This document shows positions 19,180-27,617 of a stretch of DNA of 64,000 nt, piece after piece; positions within the stretch are counted from its first letter, which is position 1; each line of letters starts with the position of its first letter. The notes below the pieces were generated by a model. It had not been told where the DNA came from. It saw nothing but the letters and a program-made list of their open reading frames with translations, and searched no databases. The stretch is taken from assembly GCF_001314225.1 (NCBI RefSeq), contig NZ_CP012697.1:620001-684000 (forward strand). Direction: 5' to 3'. This DNA comes from Microbacterium sp. No. 7. GTDB lineage: Bacteria; Actinomycetota; Actinomycetes; Actinomycetales; Microbacteriaceae. The position numbers were made by a program, and so were the translations under genes.

Positions 19180-19569
19180 CGTGCGGTTCCTCTCTCGTCG
19201 TGCGTCGTCACACGCCCTCTCGACGCCAACCGGGGTCAGGGCCACCGCATTCCCGGCATCCTCCGCATTCCCGGCGTCCACCGCCCCCGGCATTCCCGCC
19301 TCCCGGCATCCCTCCCCGCGCGGGCGCCCCGCCCCGCGATCTCCTGGACGGTCGTGGCCGGATGCCGGGGCCCGACGCGACCACGACCGCCCACGTCCTC
19401 GCGGCACCGGAAAGCCCCGGGCAGAAGATGCCGCCACCGGCACGGCGAGGCGGCCACGACCGTCCACGAGCACTCGCCGCGACCCCGGGCGACGGCGCGC
19501 CACGCCCGGGCCGCGGGCGTCGCGCAGAACGACATATGCCCGAAACGTCCCGCCTACTAGGCTCATGCC
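19180..19569. repeat. Gap with fold-back words (class H) between divergent genes
   Basis: 390 bp without a gene. TGGACGGTCGTGGCC (19345-19359) and its exact complement (19452-19466) form 15-bp arms about 90 bp apart; a third, slightly altered copy (CCACGACCGCCCACG) lies near 19380. A run of CATTCCCGGCATCC-like words lies at 19245-19310. The - 10 box TAGGCT (19558-19563) belongs to the ATP-grasp gene, 6 nt before its start. Confidence 0.6.
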
Positions 19570-21450
19570 ATGGGTGACCTCTTCGATGGATACGGGGCCT
19601 CCGCGGCGCCGCGGAAGACGGCTTCGGGAGTGCCGCCGTTCGACGAGATGTTCGCGGATTCCGCCTCTTCCGGCTCTCCGGCACAGTCGCGCGCGGCCTA
19701 CCGTGAGCTTCATCAGGCGCTCGCGCAGATGACGCAGGAGGAGCTGCGCGGACGCACCGAGGCGCTCGCCAGCTCGTACCTCGCGCAGGGCGTGACCTTC
19801 GACTTCGCGGGGGAGGAGCGGCCCTTCCCGCTGGATGCCGTCCCGCGCGTCATCCGGTACGACGAGTGGTCGCACGTCGAGTCGGGCGTGAAGCAGCGCG
19901 TGCGGGCGCTCGAGGCGTTCCTCGACGACGCCTACGGCCATCAGCACTGCGTGCGCGACGGTGTGCTGCCCGCCGCGCTCATCGCCTCGTCGCAGTACTT
20001 CTACCGGCAGGCCCACGGCATCCACTCGGCCAACGGGGTGCGCATCCACGTCGCCGGCATCGACCTCATCCGCGACGAGCACGGCGAGATGCGCGTGCTC
20101 GAGGACAACGTGCGCGTGCCGAGCGGCGTGAGCTACGTCATCTCGAACCGCCGCGTGATGGCGCAGACGCTGCCCGAGCTGTTCGTGTCGATGCGCGTGC
20201 GGCCCGTCGGCGACTATCCCACCAAGCTGCTGCAGGCGCTGCGCGCGTCGGCCCCCGCAGGCATCGACGATCCCTGCGTCGTCGTGCTCACGCCGGGCGT
20301 CTACAACTCCGCCTACTACGAGCACACGCTGCTGGCCCGGCTCATGGGCGTCGAGCTCGTCGAGGGGCGCGACCTGCAGTGCATCGGCGGCAAGGTGTTC
20401 ATGCGCACCACCCGCGGGCCGCGGCGCGTCGATGTCATCTACCGGCGCGTCGACGACGACTTCCTCGACCCGCTGCAGTTCCGCCCCGACTCCATGCTCG
20501 GCGCGCCCGGCATCATGCTCGCCGCACGGCTCGGCAACGTCACGATCGCCAACGCGGTCGGCAACGGCGTCGCCGACGACAAGCTGCTCTACACGTACGT
20601 GCCCGACCTCATCCGCTACTACCTGTCGGAGGAGCCGATCCTCAAGAACGTCGACACGTGGCGGCTCGAAGACCCCGGCGCCCTCGAGGAGGTGCTCGAC
20701 CGGCTCGACGAGCTCGTGGTCAAGCCCGTCGACGGCTCGGGCGGCAAGGGCCTCGTCGTCGGCCCCGACGCGTCTCCCGCCGAGCTGGACAAGCTGCGCA
20801 AGCGGCTCATCGCCGACCCGCGCGGCTGGATCGCGCAGCCCGTCGTGATGCTCTCGACCATCCCGACCCTCGTCGAGGACGGCATGCGTCCCCGGCACGC
20901 CGACCTGCGGCCGTTCGCGGTCAACAACGGCGACGAGATCTGGGTGCTGCCCGGCGGCCTCACCCGCGTCGCGCTGCCGGAGGGACAGCTCGTCGTCAAC
21001 TCCAGCCAGGGCGGCGGCTCGAAGGACACGTGGGTCGTCGGCGGCTCCGCCCCGGGCCTGGGCGAATACGTGCAGCGCCCGTCGACCGCCGAGATCGTCG
21101 CCGACCAGTCGGCGGTCACGGAGGCGATCACGATCATCTACGACGCGCAGCCCCCGCACGCCCATGCCCCGCAGGACGCCCCGCGCGGCAGCTCCGAGCA
21201 GGAGCAGCAGCAACAGCAGGGCCGGGATGCCGCGGCATCCGCCCTCGCGCGTCCATCACTCGCGGAGTCATCCGCCCTCGCGCGTCCATCGTTCGCCGAG
21301 TCAACCCGCTCGCGTTCATCGCTCGCTGAGTCAACCCGCTCGCGCCGAGTCAATACGAGATCTGCGCGCGGAGCAGGTGGATTCGACGAGAACGGGTTGA
21401 CTCGCGAGGCGGAAGAGGCGGAAGAGGCAGAAGGAGGCGCGTCATGCTGA
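19570..21450 (+). CDS. Circularly permuted ATP-grasp type 2 protein with repeat-derived C-terminal extension
   Basis: 626 residues. The core (about 45-525) is the DUF404/407/403 'circularly permuted ATP-grasp type 2' family: FPLDAVPRVI, GIDLIRDEHGEMRVLEDN, VVKPVDGSGGKG and a glycine-rich NSSQGGGSKDTW. Such proteins are thought to ligate peptides or amino acids with ATP. TAGGCT 6 nt before ATG suggests a leaderless mRNA. After residue 523 comes a Gln run and then a tail (about 557-626) of Leu/Ala/Arg/Ser words translated from a fold-back array; this part is not expected in the family. The stop overlaps the next gene. Confidence 0.88.
   Translation: MGDLFDGYGASAAPRKTASGVPPFDEMFADSASSGSPAQSRAAYRELHQALAQMTQEELRGRTEALASSYLAQGVTFDFAGEERPFPLDAVPRVIRYDEWSHVESGVKQRVRALEAFLDDAYGHQHCVRDGVLPAALIASSQYFYRQAHGIHSANGVRIHVAGIDLIRDEHGEMRVLEDNVRVPSGVSYVISNRRVMAQTLPELFVSMRVRPVGDYPTKLLQALRASAPAGIDDPCVVVLTPGVYNSAYYEHTLLARLMGVELVEGRDLQCIGGKVFMRTTRGPRRVDVIYRRVDDDFLDPLQFRPDSMLGAPGIMLAARLGNVTIANAVGNGVADDKLLYTYVPDLIRYYLSEEPILKNVDTWRLEDPGALEEVLDRLDELVVKPVDGSGGKGLVVGPDASPAELDKLRKRLIADPRGWIAQPVVMLSTIPTLVEDGMRPRHADLRPFAVNNGDEIWVLPGGLTRVALPEGQLVVNSSQGGGSKDTWVVGGSAPGLGEYVQRPSTAEIVADQSAVTEAITIIYDAQPPHAHAPQDAPRGSSEQEQQQQQGRDAAASALARPSLAESSALARPSFAESTRSRSSLAESTRSRRVNTRSARGAGGFDENGLTREAEEAEEAEGGASC
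21240..21410. repeat. Fold-back array inside the 3' end of the ATP-grasp gene (class H)
   Basis: GAGTCAACCCGCTCGCG occurs at 21298-21314 and 21328-21344, 30 bp apart, with related words before (21240-21290) and after. CGGGTTGACTCGCGAG at 21393-21408 is the inverted form. Elsewhere in the window this class is intergenic; here it is translated. Confidence 0.75.
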
Positions 21451-22373
21451 GTCGCATCGCCGAGTCGCTGTTCTGGATCGGGCGGTACATCGAGCGGTCG
21501 GACGGGACGGCGCGCATCCTCGAGGTGCACCTGCAGCTGCTGCTGGAGGACCCGTGGATCGACGAGGACACCGCGTGCCGGTCGCTGCTGGGCGTCATGG
21601 GCTCGCAGCCCACGAGCGGCGAGCCCGTCACGCGCCGCGACGTGCTGAACCAGCTCGCCGTCGACCGCACCAACCCGTCGAGCATCGCGTACTCGCTGCA
21701 GGCGGCGCGCGAGAACGCCCGCCGCGCGCGCGAGATCGTCTCCAGCGAGCTGTGGGAGACGCTGAACACGACGTACTCGCGCGTGCCGCGCCGGCTGCAC
21801 GATGAGAAGGTGCACGAGTTCTTCGGATGGGTGCGCTCGCGGTCGGCGCTCGCCGTCGGCATCACCGAGTCGTCGGTGAGCCGCGACGAGGCCTGGCAGT
21901 TCCTCACCCTGGGACGCTGGATCGAGCGCACCGACATGACCGCGCGGATGCTGGCGACGCGGTCGCTCACCGAGGCGTCGGGCCCCTCGTGGACGACGAT
22001 CCTGCGCTCGTGCGGCGCGCACGAGGCCTACGTGCGCACGTATCGGGGGATGCCGAGCGCGAGCAACGCGGCGGAGTTCCTGCTGCTCGACCGGCTCTTC
22101 CCGCGGTCGGTGACGTACTCGATCCACCGCGCCGAGGACTGCATGCGGGCGATCGAGCCCGCCGCCGACCGCGTCGGCTACTCGAACGCGGTGCTCCGCG
22201 CCCTCGGCCGCATGCGCGCCGAGCTCGAGTACCGTCCGGTGTCGGAACTGCTCGCCGAGCTGCCCGATCAGATGGAGCGCGTGCAGATGGTGACCCGCGA
22301 GGCGTCCGAGGCGATCCGCGCGCGCTTCTTCCCCACACACGCCGAGCCGAGCTGGATCGGAGAGACCTCATGA
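21444..22373 (+). CDS. Alpha-E domain protein
   Basis: 309 residues, all-helical alpha-E (DUF403) family. The conserved start MLSRIAESLFWIGRYIER and the later WIERTDMTARML are diagnostic. ATG 21444 lies inside the end of the ATP-grasp gene (7-bp overlap) with GGAGG upstream at 21435. Alpha-E proteins almost always accompany this ATP-grasp type and a transglutaminase-like protein; the trio has been proposed to make or attach a peptide tag, but the reaction is unproven. The next gene starts at the last base of its stop (ATGA). Confidence 0.92.
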   Translation: MLSRIAESLFWIGRYIERSDGTARILEVHLQLLLEDPWIDEDTACRSLLGVMGSQPTSGEPVTRRDVLNQLAVDRTNPSSIAYSLQAARENARRAREIVSSELWETLNTTYSRVPRRLHDEKVHEFFGWVRSRSALAVGITESSVSRDEAWQFLTLGRWIERTDMTARMLATRSLTEASGPSWTTILRSCGAHEAYVRTYRGMPSASNAAEFLLLDRLFPRSVTYSIHRAEDCMRAIEPAADRVGYSNAVLRALGRMRAELEYRPVSELLAELPDQMERVQMVTREASEAIRARFFPTHAEPSWIGETS

Positions 22374-23215
22374 AGCGCCTGCGCATCGAGCACGCCACCG
22401 GGTTCACGTATCAGGGCGAGGTCGGCGCCTCGTACAACGAGGCGCGCATGCTGCCGAGCTCGACCGACAGCCAGTTCGTGCTCACGTCGCAGCTCGACAT
22501 CGACCCCGCGACGCACGTGAACCAGTTCGTCGATTACTTCGGCACGCGCGTCGCCTCGTTCGACGTGCTCGCCCGTCACGAGTCGCTGAGCATCACGGCG
22601 CGCTCGCTCGTCGAGGTGCGCCCGCGGCCGCTCGAGCTCTTCGCGAGCACGTGGGACCGGCTGGCCCGCGAGGCCGAGCGCCTGGTGTCGACCGTCGAGA
22701 TGCTCACGCAGTCGCCGCGCACCGCTCCGCACGCCGAGGTCGCCGAGATCGCGACCGCGATCGCGGCGCAGCACGACGACCCGGGGCACGCGGCGGTCGC
22801 GATCGCGACGGCGATCGGCGAGGCCGTCGCGTACGTGCCCGGCGTCACCGAGGTGCACTCGACCGCCGCTGAGGCGTGGGTCACGCGCAAGGGCGTGTGC
22901 CAGGACATCACGCACATCACGATCGGCGCGCTGCGGCACGTCGGCATCCCCGCGCGGTACGTGTCGGGCTATCTGCACCCGAACGCGAACGCCGAGATCG
23001 GCGTGGCCGTGAAGGGCGAGTCGCACGCGTGGGTGGAGTGGTTCACGGGCGCCTGGCAGGGCTTCGACGCGACCAACGGCGCCGAGATCGGCGACCGGCA
23101 CGTGCTCGTCGGCCGCGGCCGCGACTACGGCGACGTGCCGCCGCTGCGCGGCGTGTACGCGGGCCCGCACAAGGGCCACGTGCACGTGCAGGTCACCATC
23201 ACCCGCGAGGCGTAG
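22370..23215 (+). CDS. Transglutaminase-like peptidase family protein
   Basis: 281 residues. The start MKRLRIEHATGFTY and the N-terminal beta domain are those of bacterial transglutaminase-like proteins. The catalytic triad is intact: C177 (KGVCQD), H219 (ESHAWVEW) and D233 (GFDATNG). It may cleave or cross-link the peptide made by the ATP-grasp partner. The ATG overlaps the alpha-E stop by 4 nt; the three genes form one operon of 19570-23215. Cloverleaf-type repeats follow directly. Confidence 0.92.
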   Translation: MKRLRIEHATGFTYQGEVGASYNEARMLPSSTDSQFVLTSQLDIDPATHVNQFVDYFGTRVASFDVLARHESLSITARSLVEVRPRPLELFASTWDRLAREAERLVSTVEMLTQSPRTAPHAEVAEIATAIAAQHDDPGHAAVAIATAIGEAVAYVPGVTEVHSTAAEAWVTRKGVCQDITHITIGALRHVGIPARYVSGYLHPNANAEIGVAVKGESHAWVEWFTGAWQGFDATNGAEIGDRHVLVGRGRDYGDVPPLRGVYAGPHKGHVHVQVTITREA

Positions 23216-23259
23216 GGCGCACAGCGCTGGCCGTCCGCCTCCGTCGGAGCTCCTCTTCT

Positions 23260-23525
23260 CCCGCTGGTCGAGTGCTCGCGGCGGAGCCGCGAGTGTATCG
23301 AGACCCTCCTAACGGACCGTTAGACGGGTTTCGATACGCCCGCTGCGCGGGCTACTCAACCAGCGGGGGTGTGTGGCGCAGGTGCAGGTGCGGGTGTGGG
23401 TTGCGGGTGCGTCTGATCCCGCTGGTCGAGTGCTCGCGGCGGAGCCGCGAGTGTATCGAGACCCTTCCCAGGGTCCGTTAGACGGGTTTCGATACGCCGC
23501 CTTCGGCGGCTACTCAACCAGCGGG
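23260..23525. repeat. Two cloverleaf-type repeats (class E, copies 1-2)
   Basis: Copies at 23260-23366 and 23418-23525. Outer arms CCCGCTGGT-C/T-GAGT and ACTCAACCAGCGGG pair; inner arms TATCGAGACC and GG(G)TTTCGATA pair; between them sit separate small hairpins such as CTCGCGGCGGAGCCGCGAG. The centre carries CTAACGGACCGTTAG. The copies lie between a + gene and a - gene that converge, covering most of the 358-bp gap; the rest is GT-rich linker GGGTGTGTGGCGCAGGTG, itself repeated. Confidence 0.9.
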
Positions 23526-23573
23526 GGTGTGTGGCGCAGGTGCGGGTGCGGCTGCTCGACCAGCGGGGCCGGG

Positions 23574-24596
23574 TCACCACCCCGCGGCGAGCTCCCGGAA
23601 CACGTCGCCGGCGTCGTCGAGGCGGGCGAGCGGGGCGGCCTGGCCCGCCCAGAGCGACTGCAGCTCGCCGAGGCCGCGGCGGTTCGCCTCGGTGCGCACG
23701 GGCCCGATGACCCAGCTCTGCGCGGGGAACGGCGCGATCGGCCCGGCCTCGACGGTGTCGATGAGGCGGTTGCGGATGCCGCGGGCCAGGCGCCCCGTCG
23801 CCGCTCGCGTGAGCACGGTGTCGTCGGCGGCGATGCGCGCCAGCGCCGCCCGGTGCGCGTCGGACGCCGCCGACTGCCGGGTGCGCAGGAACGCCGTGCC
23901 GACCTGCACGCCGCTCGCGCCGAGCGCCCGGGCGGCCGCGACGCCGCGCCGGTCGGCGATGCCGCCCGCGGCGATGACGGGGATGCGCACGGCATCCACG
24001 ACCTGCGGCACGAGCGCGAACGTGCCGACGAGCGAGTCCGCCGCGTCGCGCAGGAACGACACCCGGTGGCCGCCCGCCTCCAGGCCCGTCGCGACGACGG
24101 CATCCGCGCCCGCCTCCTCGATCGCGACCGCCTCGGCGACCGTCGTCGCGGTGCCGACGAGACGGATGCCGCGGCTCCTGGCCTCGTCGACGAACGCCGT
24201 GGGCGGCATGCCGAACACGAGGCTGAGCACGGGCGGACGCGCCTCGAGCACGGCGTCGAGCTGTGCCTCGATGTCGACGCCGTAGCGTTCGGGCACGTCG
24301 CCCGGCACGGGCAGCCCGAGCTCGTCGTAGAGCGGACGCGCGGTGGCGAGCGGCCCCGAGAGGTCGCCGCCGGGCGTGACCTCGTCGCCGACCGGGATCC
24401 ACAGGTTCACGGCGAAGGGCCGCTCGGTCAGCGCGCGCAGCCGCGCGACGGTGTCGGCGATGCGGGCGGGGTCGTAGCCGTAGAGGCCGTACGAGCCCAG
24501 GCCGCCCGCGTCGCTGACGAGGGCGGTGAGCTCGAGCGAGCTCATGCCGCCGAACGGGCCGAGCACGATCGGGACGTCGAGGTCGAGAAGCGCCAT
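23574..24596 (-). CDS. Nitronate monooxygenase-like FMN oxidoreductase
   Basis: 340 residues. The fold and motifs are those of the NMO/2-nitropropane dioxygenase TIM barrel: VLGPFGGMSS near the start, GADAVVATGLEAGGHR (phosphate and FMN-binding, with the active-site H in GGHR), IPVIAAGGIADRRG and GASGVQVGTAFLRT. The reaction may be nitronate oxidation or FMN-dependent enoyl reduction. ATG 24596 is chosen because conserved sequence starts there; CATGCT on the - strand ends 6 nt upstream and could be a -10 box of a leaderless mRNA. An open frame extends 13 codons further upstream. Confidence 0.85.
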   Translation of the reverse strand: MALLDLDVPIVLGPFGGMSSLELTALVSDAGGLGSYGLYGYDPARIADTVARLRALTERPFAVNLWIPVGDEVTPGGDLSGPLATARPLYDELGLPVPGDVPERYGVDIEAQLDAVLEARPPVLSLVFGMPPTAFVDEARSRGIRLVGTATTVAEAVAIEEAGADAVVATGLEAGGHRVSFLRDAADSLVGTFALVPQVVDAVRIPVIAAGGIADRRGVAAARALGASGVQVGTAFLRTRQSAASDAHRAALARIAADDTVLTRAATGRLARGIRNRLIDTVEAGPIAPFPAQSWVIGPVRTEANRRGLGELQSLWAGQAAPLARLDDAGDVFRELAAGW

Positions 24597-24650
24597 GTGT
24601 TCAGCATGGCCCGCGTCCGCGGCATCCGGGGTCACTGTGACACGTTCCCT

Positions 24651-24722
24651 GCCGAGGAGATCTCGCGTTCCCGAGGGCGGATGCCGCGGGTGCGGCCCTC
24701 GGCACCGCGAGATCCCCTCGGC
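24651..24722. repeat. Fold-back array (class H) between two - strand genes
   Basis: A 28-bp imperfect arm, GCCGAGG-A-GATCTCGCG followed by CCGAGGGC (24651-24678), is mirrored at 24695-24722, with two short mismatched points. It lies after the MFS gene stop and before the nitronate monooxygenase promoter and may terminate the MFS transcript. Confidence 0.75.
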
Positions 24723-24734
24723 AACGGACGCGGG

Positions 24735-26078
24735 CTACTCCGTGCGCACGGGGCGGGTCACCTCGGCGACGGGGATGGCGGTCGTGCCGGCCACCTCGTC
24801 GCTGAACTCCTCGCGCGCGATGATGGGCATGGGCCGCGTCTCGTCGAGCGTGAGGGCGAAGCGCCGGCCCTCCTCGCGGTGCAGGCGCCCCGACGTGACG
24901 AGCCAGACGAGGCCGACCGCGAAGGCGAGGAACGCCGTCGCGCCGCCCATGAGGATCGCGGCGCGCGGGCCGAACTGCGCCGCGACCCAGCCGACGATCG
25001 GCGCGCCGATGGGCGTGCCGCCCATGAGGATCGCCATGTACAGCGCCATCACGCGCCCGCGCAGGGCGGGGTCGGTCGTCGTCTGCACGTAGCCGTTCGC
25101 GGTCGTGAGCGTCGTCACCACGGCGAATCCCGTGAAGACGAGCACGAACGCGTAGAGCCAGTAGGTGGGCATGAAGGCGGAGACCGTGATCGCGCCCGCG
25201 AACATCCCGGCGCCGGCGATGACGAGCCGGATGCGGGCGCGGTCGCGACGGGCGGCGAGCAGGGCGCCCGCGAGCGAGCCGATCGCGAGGATCGAGCTGA
25301 GCAGGCCGTAGCCGTCGGCGTCGTGCCCGAACTCCAGCGCCATCGTCGACGCGAAGATCGGGAAGTTCATGCCGAACGCGCCGAGCAGGAACACCATCGT
25401 GAAGGTGACGACGAGGTCGGCCCGGCCCGCGACGTAGCGCATGCCGTCGGTGAGCCGCGACCGGCCCGCCATCCGGGCGCGGGGGATGAGCTCGTCGACG
25501 CGGATGAGACTGAGCGCGACGATCATCGCGAGGAACGTGAGCGCGTTGATGAGGAACACCCAGCCCGTGCCGACCGCGACGATCACGACGCCCGCGACGG
25601 CGGGGCCGATCATGCGCGCGCCGTTGAACGACGCGGCGTTGAGGGCGACGGCGTTCGAGGCGTTCTCGAGCGCCACGAGGTCGGAGACGAACGCCTGCCG
25701 CGCCGGCGCGTCGAACGCGGCGACGAGGCCCAGGGCGAACGCGAACACGTACATGAGCGGCAGGGTCATGAGACCGGCGAGCAGCAGCGCGCCCACCGCG
25801 ACGCCCAGGAGCAGCAGCAGCACCTGCGTCACGAGCAGCAGCCGGCGGCGGTCGAAGCGGTCGGCGAACCAGCCGGTGACGCTCACGAGCAGCAGGGGAG
25901 GGGCGAACTGCAGGCCCATCGTGAGGCCCATCGCGCCGGCGTCCCCGTCGGTCAGCTCGGTGAGCACGACCCAGCTGAGCGCGGTCGACTGCATCCACGT
26001 GCCGATGTTCGAGACGAGCGCGCCGATGAACCACACGCGGTAGTTGAAGACGGAGAAGGAACGGAACATCGCGCTCAT
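24735..26078 (-). CDS. MFS transporter (multidrug/enterobactin-exporter type)
   Basis: 447 residues with twelve predicted helices. The N-terminus (FNYRVWFIGALVSNIGTWMQ) and the loop GWFADRFDRRRLL (motif A) match the EntS/MFS_3 group of proton-driven exporters. It is translationally coupled (ATGA overlap) to a MarR regulator immediately upstream, so it is probably an exporter repressed by that regulator and induced by its ligand. The substrate is not evident. Confidence 0.88.
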   Translation of the reverse strand: MSAMFRSFSVFNYRVWFIGALVSNIGTWMQSTALSWVVLTELTDGDAGAMGLTMGLQFAPPLLLVSVTGWFADRFDRRRLLLVTQVLLLLLGVAVGALLLAGLMTLPLMYVFAFALGLVAAFDAPARQAFVSDLVALENASNAVALNAASFNGARMIGPAVAGVVIVAVGTGWVFLINALTFLAMIVALSLIRVDELIPRARMAGRSRLTDGMRYVAGRADLVVTFTMVFLLGAFGMNFPIFASTMALEFGHDADGYGLLSSILAIGSLAGALLAARRDRARIRLVIAGAGMFAGAITVSAFMPTYWLYAFVLVFTGFAVVTTLTTANGYVQTTTDPALRGRVMALYMAILMGGTPIGAPIVGWVAAQFGPRAAILMGGATAFLAFAVGLVWLVTSGRLHREEGRRFALTLDETRPMPIIAREEFSDEVAGTTAIPVAEVTRPVRTE

Positions 26079-26506
26079 CGGGCGGCCACCTGCCGCATGA
26101 TGACGGCGGCCTGCTGCAGGATGCCGCGCTGCTCGTCGGTCAGCTCGTCGAGGGCCTCCCGCAGCCAGGCGTCACGCCGGTGCACGGTCTCGGCGACGAC
26201 CTCGCGCCCGGCATCCGTCAGGTCGATCGTCACCTTGCGACGGTCGGTGTCGTCGGGCGTGCGCGAGACGTGGCCGGCCTCGGCGAGGCAGTTGACGGTG
26301 CGGTTCATCGACGGCGCCGACACGCGCTCGCGCTCCGCGAGGGCGCCGAGCGTGTGCGGGCCGTGCACGGAGAGGGCGGCGAGGACGGCGAAGTGCGCGT
26401 CGCTCATGCTGTCGACGGCACGCTGCGAGCGCAGGCGCCGGGCGAGCCGGAAGACCGCCATGCGCAGGTCGGACGCTTCGGAGAAGAGGATGTCACGGGA
26501 TTCCAT
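26075..26506 (-). CDS. MarR family transcriptional regulator
   Basis: 143 residues. The winged helix-turn-helix covers about 38-105, with LGALAERERVSAPSMNRTVN as the recognition region and TPDDTDRRKVTIDLTDAGR as the wing, followed by a C-terminal dimerisation helix. It overlaps the start of the MFS gene by 4 nt, so it likely controls its own operon. The promoter region contains an AT-rich inverted repeat suited to MarR binding. Confidence 0.92.
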   Translation of the reverse strand: MESRDILFSEASDLRMAVFRLARRLRSQRAVDSMSDAHFAVLAALSVHGPHTLGALAERERVSAPSMNRTVNCLAEAGHVSRTPDDTDRRKVTIDLTDAGREVVAETVHRRDAWLREALDELTDEQRGILQQAAVIMRQVAAR

Positions 26507-26519
26507 ACGATGATCAAGG

Positions 26520-26545
26520 ATATCAGTTTAGTTTCGCTAAGTAAA
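26520..26545 (-). promoter_or_regulatory. Promoter/operator of the marR-MFS operon
   Basis: On the - strand a likely -10 TGATAT (26520-26525) lies 13 nt before the MarR start. TTAG (26528-26531) and CTAA (26537-26540) form an inverted repeat in an AT-rich island just upstream, placed for autorepression. Confidence 0.45.
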
Positions 26546-26659
26546 TGTTTCGGGCGTCTTGGCGCGCCGCGCGCGGGGGTCTTGGCGCCCCAGGTGTGCG
26601 GTGCCCCAGGTGTGCGGTGCCCCACCGTTCGGCGCCCCGGCGGGTATGCAACTCCTCGC

Positions 26660-26726
26660 CGAGACTGCATCTGTGCGCCGAGACTGCACGTCTGGATGGC
26701 AGTCTCGGCGCACAGATGCAGTCTCG
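26660..26726. repeat. Fold-back array (class H), perfect 28-bp arms
   Basis: CGAGACTGCATCTGTGCGC repeated as CGAGACTGC (26660-26687) is followed after 11 nt by its exact inverted copy (26699-26726). The 430-bp gap from 26507 to 26936 lies between divergent genes (marR and osmC-like), so this is not a simple terminator. Upstream, GCGGTGCCCCAGGTGT words repeat at 26588-26620. Confidence 0.85.
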
Positions 26727-26813
26727 CGGTCTTGTGAGTGCGGATGGCGGGGCGATGGGGTGTGGGGCGGCCGCGGGGTGTGGCCGTGGATGCAGCCGGG
26801 GGATGTGGCCGGG

Positions 26814-26900
26814 GGATGACGTTGCGTGGCGTCGGATGACGGGGCGTGACACCGAGGATGACGTTGCGTGTCGTCGGGTGACTCCGCGTGACGGGTGGTT
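26814..26900. repeat. Tandem GATGACGTTGCGTG words before the OsmC gene
   Basis: GGATGACGTTGCGTG occurs at 26814-26828 and 26856-26870, 42 bp apart, each followed by a GTCGG(A/G)TGAC variant; further CGTGAC words continue to about 26893. They end about 37 bp before the OsmC start. Function unknown. Confidence 0.6.
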
Positions 26901-26936
26901 CGGGCGAGCGGTGTTCGGGTGTCTAGGGTCGGGGCT

Positions 26937-27491
26937 ATGAGCACCTCCGAGACCCTCGTCCGCACCGACGTCCCCGAGATCACGGCCGCGGAGCGCGGCG
27001 AGCGACTGCGCGCCGCGGGCGCCGCCTGGTCAGACCGCATCGACGCCGACCGCACGAGCGCGCACCTCACCTTCCGTGCGACGGGAAGCGGCGAGGGCGC
27101 CGTGGCCTCGCGCGTGCGCGCCGGCCGCTACGAGTTCGTCGTCGACGAGCCCGCGCCCCTCGGCGGCGACGACGTCGCCCCCAACCCGGTGGAGTACGCG
27201 CTCGGCGCCCTCATCGGATGCCAGATCGTCGTGTACCGGCTCTACGCCGAGGTCCTCGGCATCCCCTTCGACGACATCCGCATCACCGCCGAAGGCGACC
27301 TCGACGCCGCGCGACTGCTCGGCAAGGACGACACCGTGCGTCCCGGCTTCCAGGCCGTGCGCCTGCGCGTCGAGCTGACCGGGCCCGAGAGCGCCGAGCG
27401 CTACGAGCAGCTGCGGAGCGCCGTCGACGCGAACTGCCCCGTCGGCGACCTGTTCCAGAACGCGACGCCGGTCACCAGCGAGCTGGTCTGA
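26937..27491 (+). CDS. OsmC family redox protein
   Basis: 184 residues. The two redox cysteines of the OsmC/Ohr fold are kept at C95 (LIGCQIV) and C167 (DANCPVGD), so a thiol peroxidase role against organic hydroperoxides is likely. DVAPNPVEYALGAL is the usual helix start. TAGGGT (26924-26929) lies 7 nt before ATG with no ribosome site, which supports a leaderless mRNA. It is followed by a short hairpin and then a lipase-like gene on the same strand. Confidence 0.88.
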   Translation: MSTSETLVRTDVPEITAAERGERLRAAGAAWSDRIDADRTSAHLTFRATGSGEGAVASRVRAGRYEFVVDEPAPLGGDDVAPNPVEYALGALIGCQIVVYRLYAEVLGIPFDDIRITAEGDLDAARLLGKDDTVRPGFQAVRLRVELTGPESAERYEQLRSAVDANCPVGDLFQNATPVTSELV

Positions 27492-27510
27492 CGCGCGTCG
27501 TCGTCGCTCT

Positions 27511-27546
27511 GCGAGATCAGGAGTCTGCGGCGCATCCTGATCTCGC
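27511..27546 (+). terminator. Hairpin after OsmC gene (class H word)
   Basis: GCGAGATCAGGA (27511-27522) and its exact complement (27535-27546) with a 12-nt loop, 20 bp after the OsmC stop. A good terminator candidate; the GCGAGA opening resembles the other fold-back words. Confidence 0.65.
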
Positions 27547-27617
27547 GTCGCCGGATGCCGGATAGTCCCGGTCGCTCGCCCTGGCCGCCCGGGATGCCGC
27601 GTCAGTAGACTCGCGGC

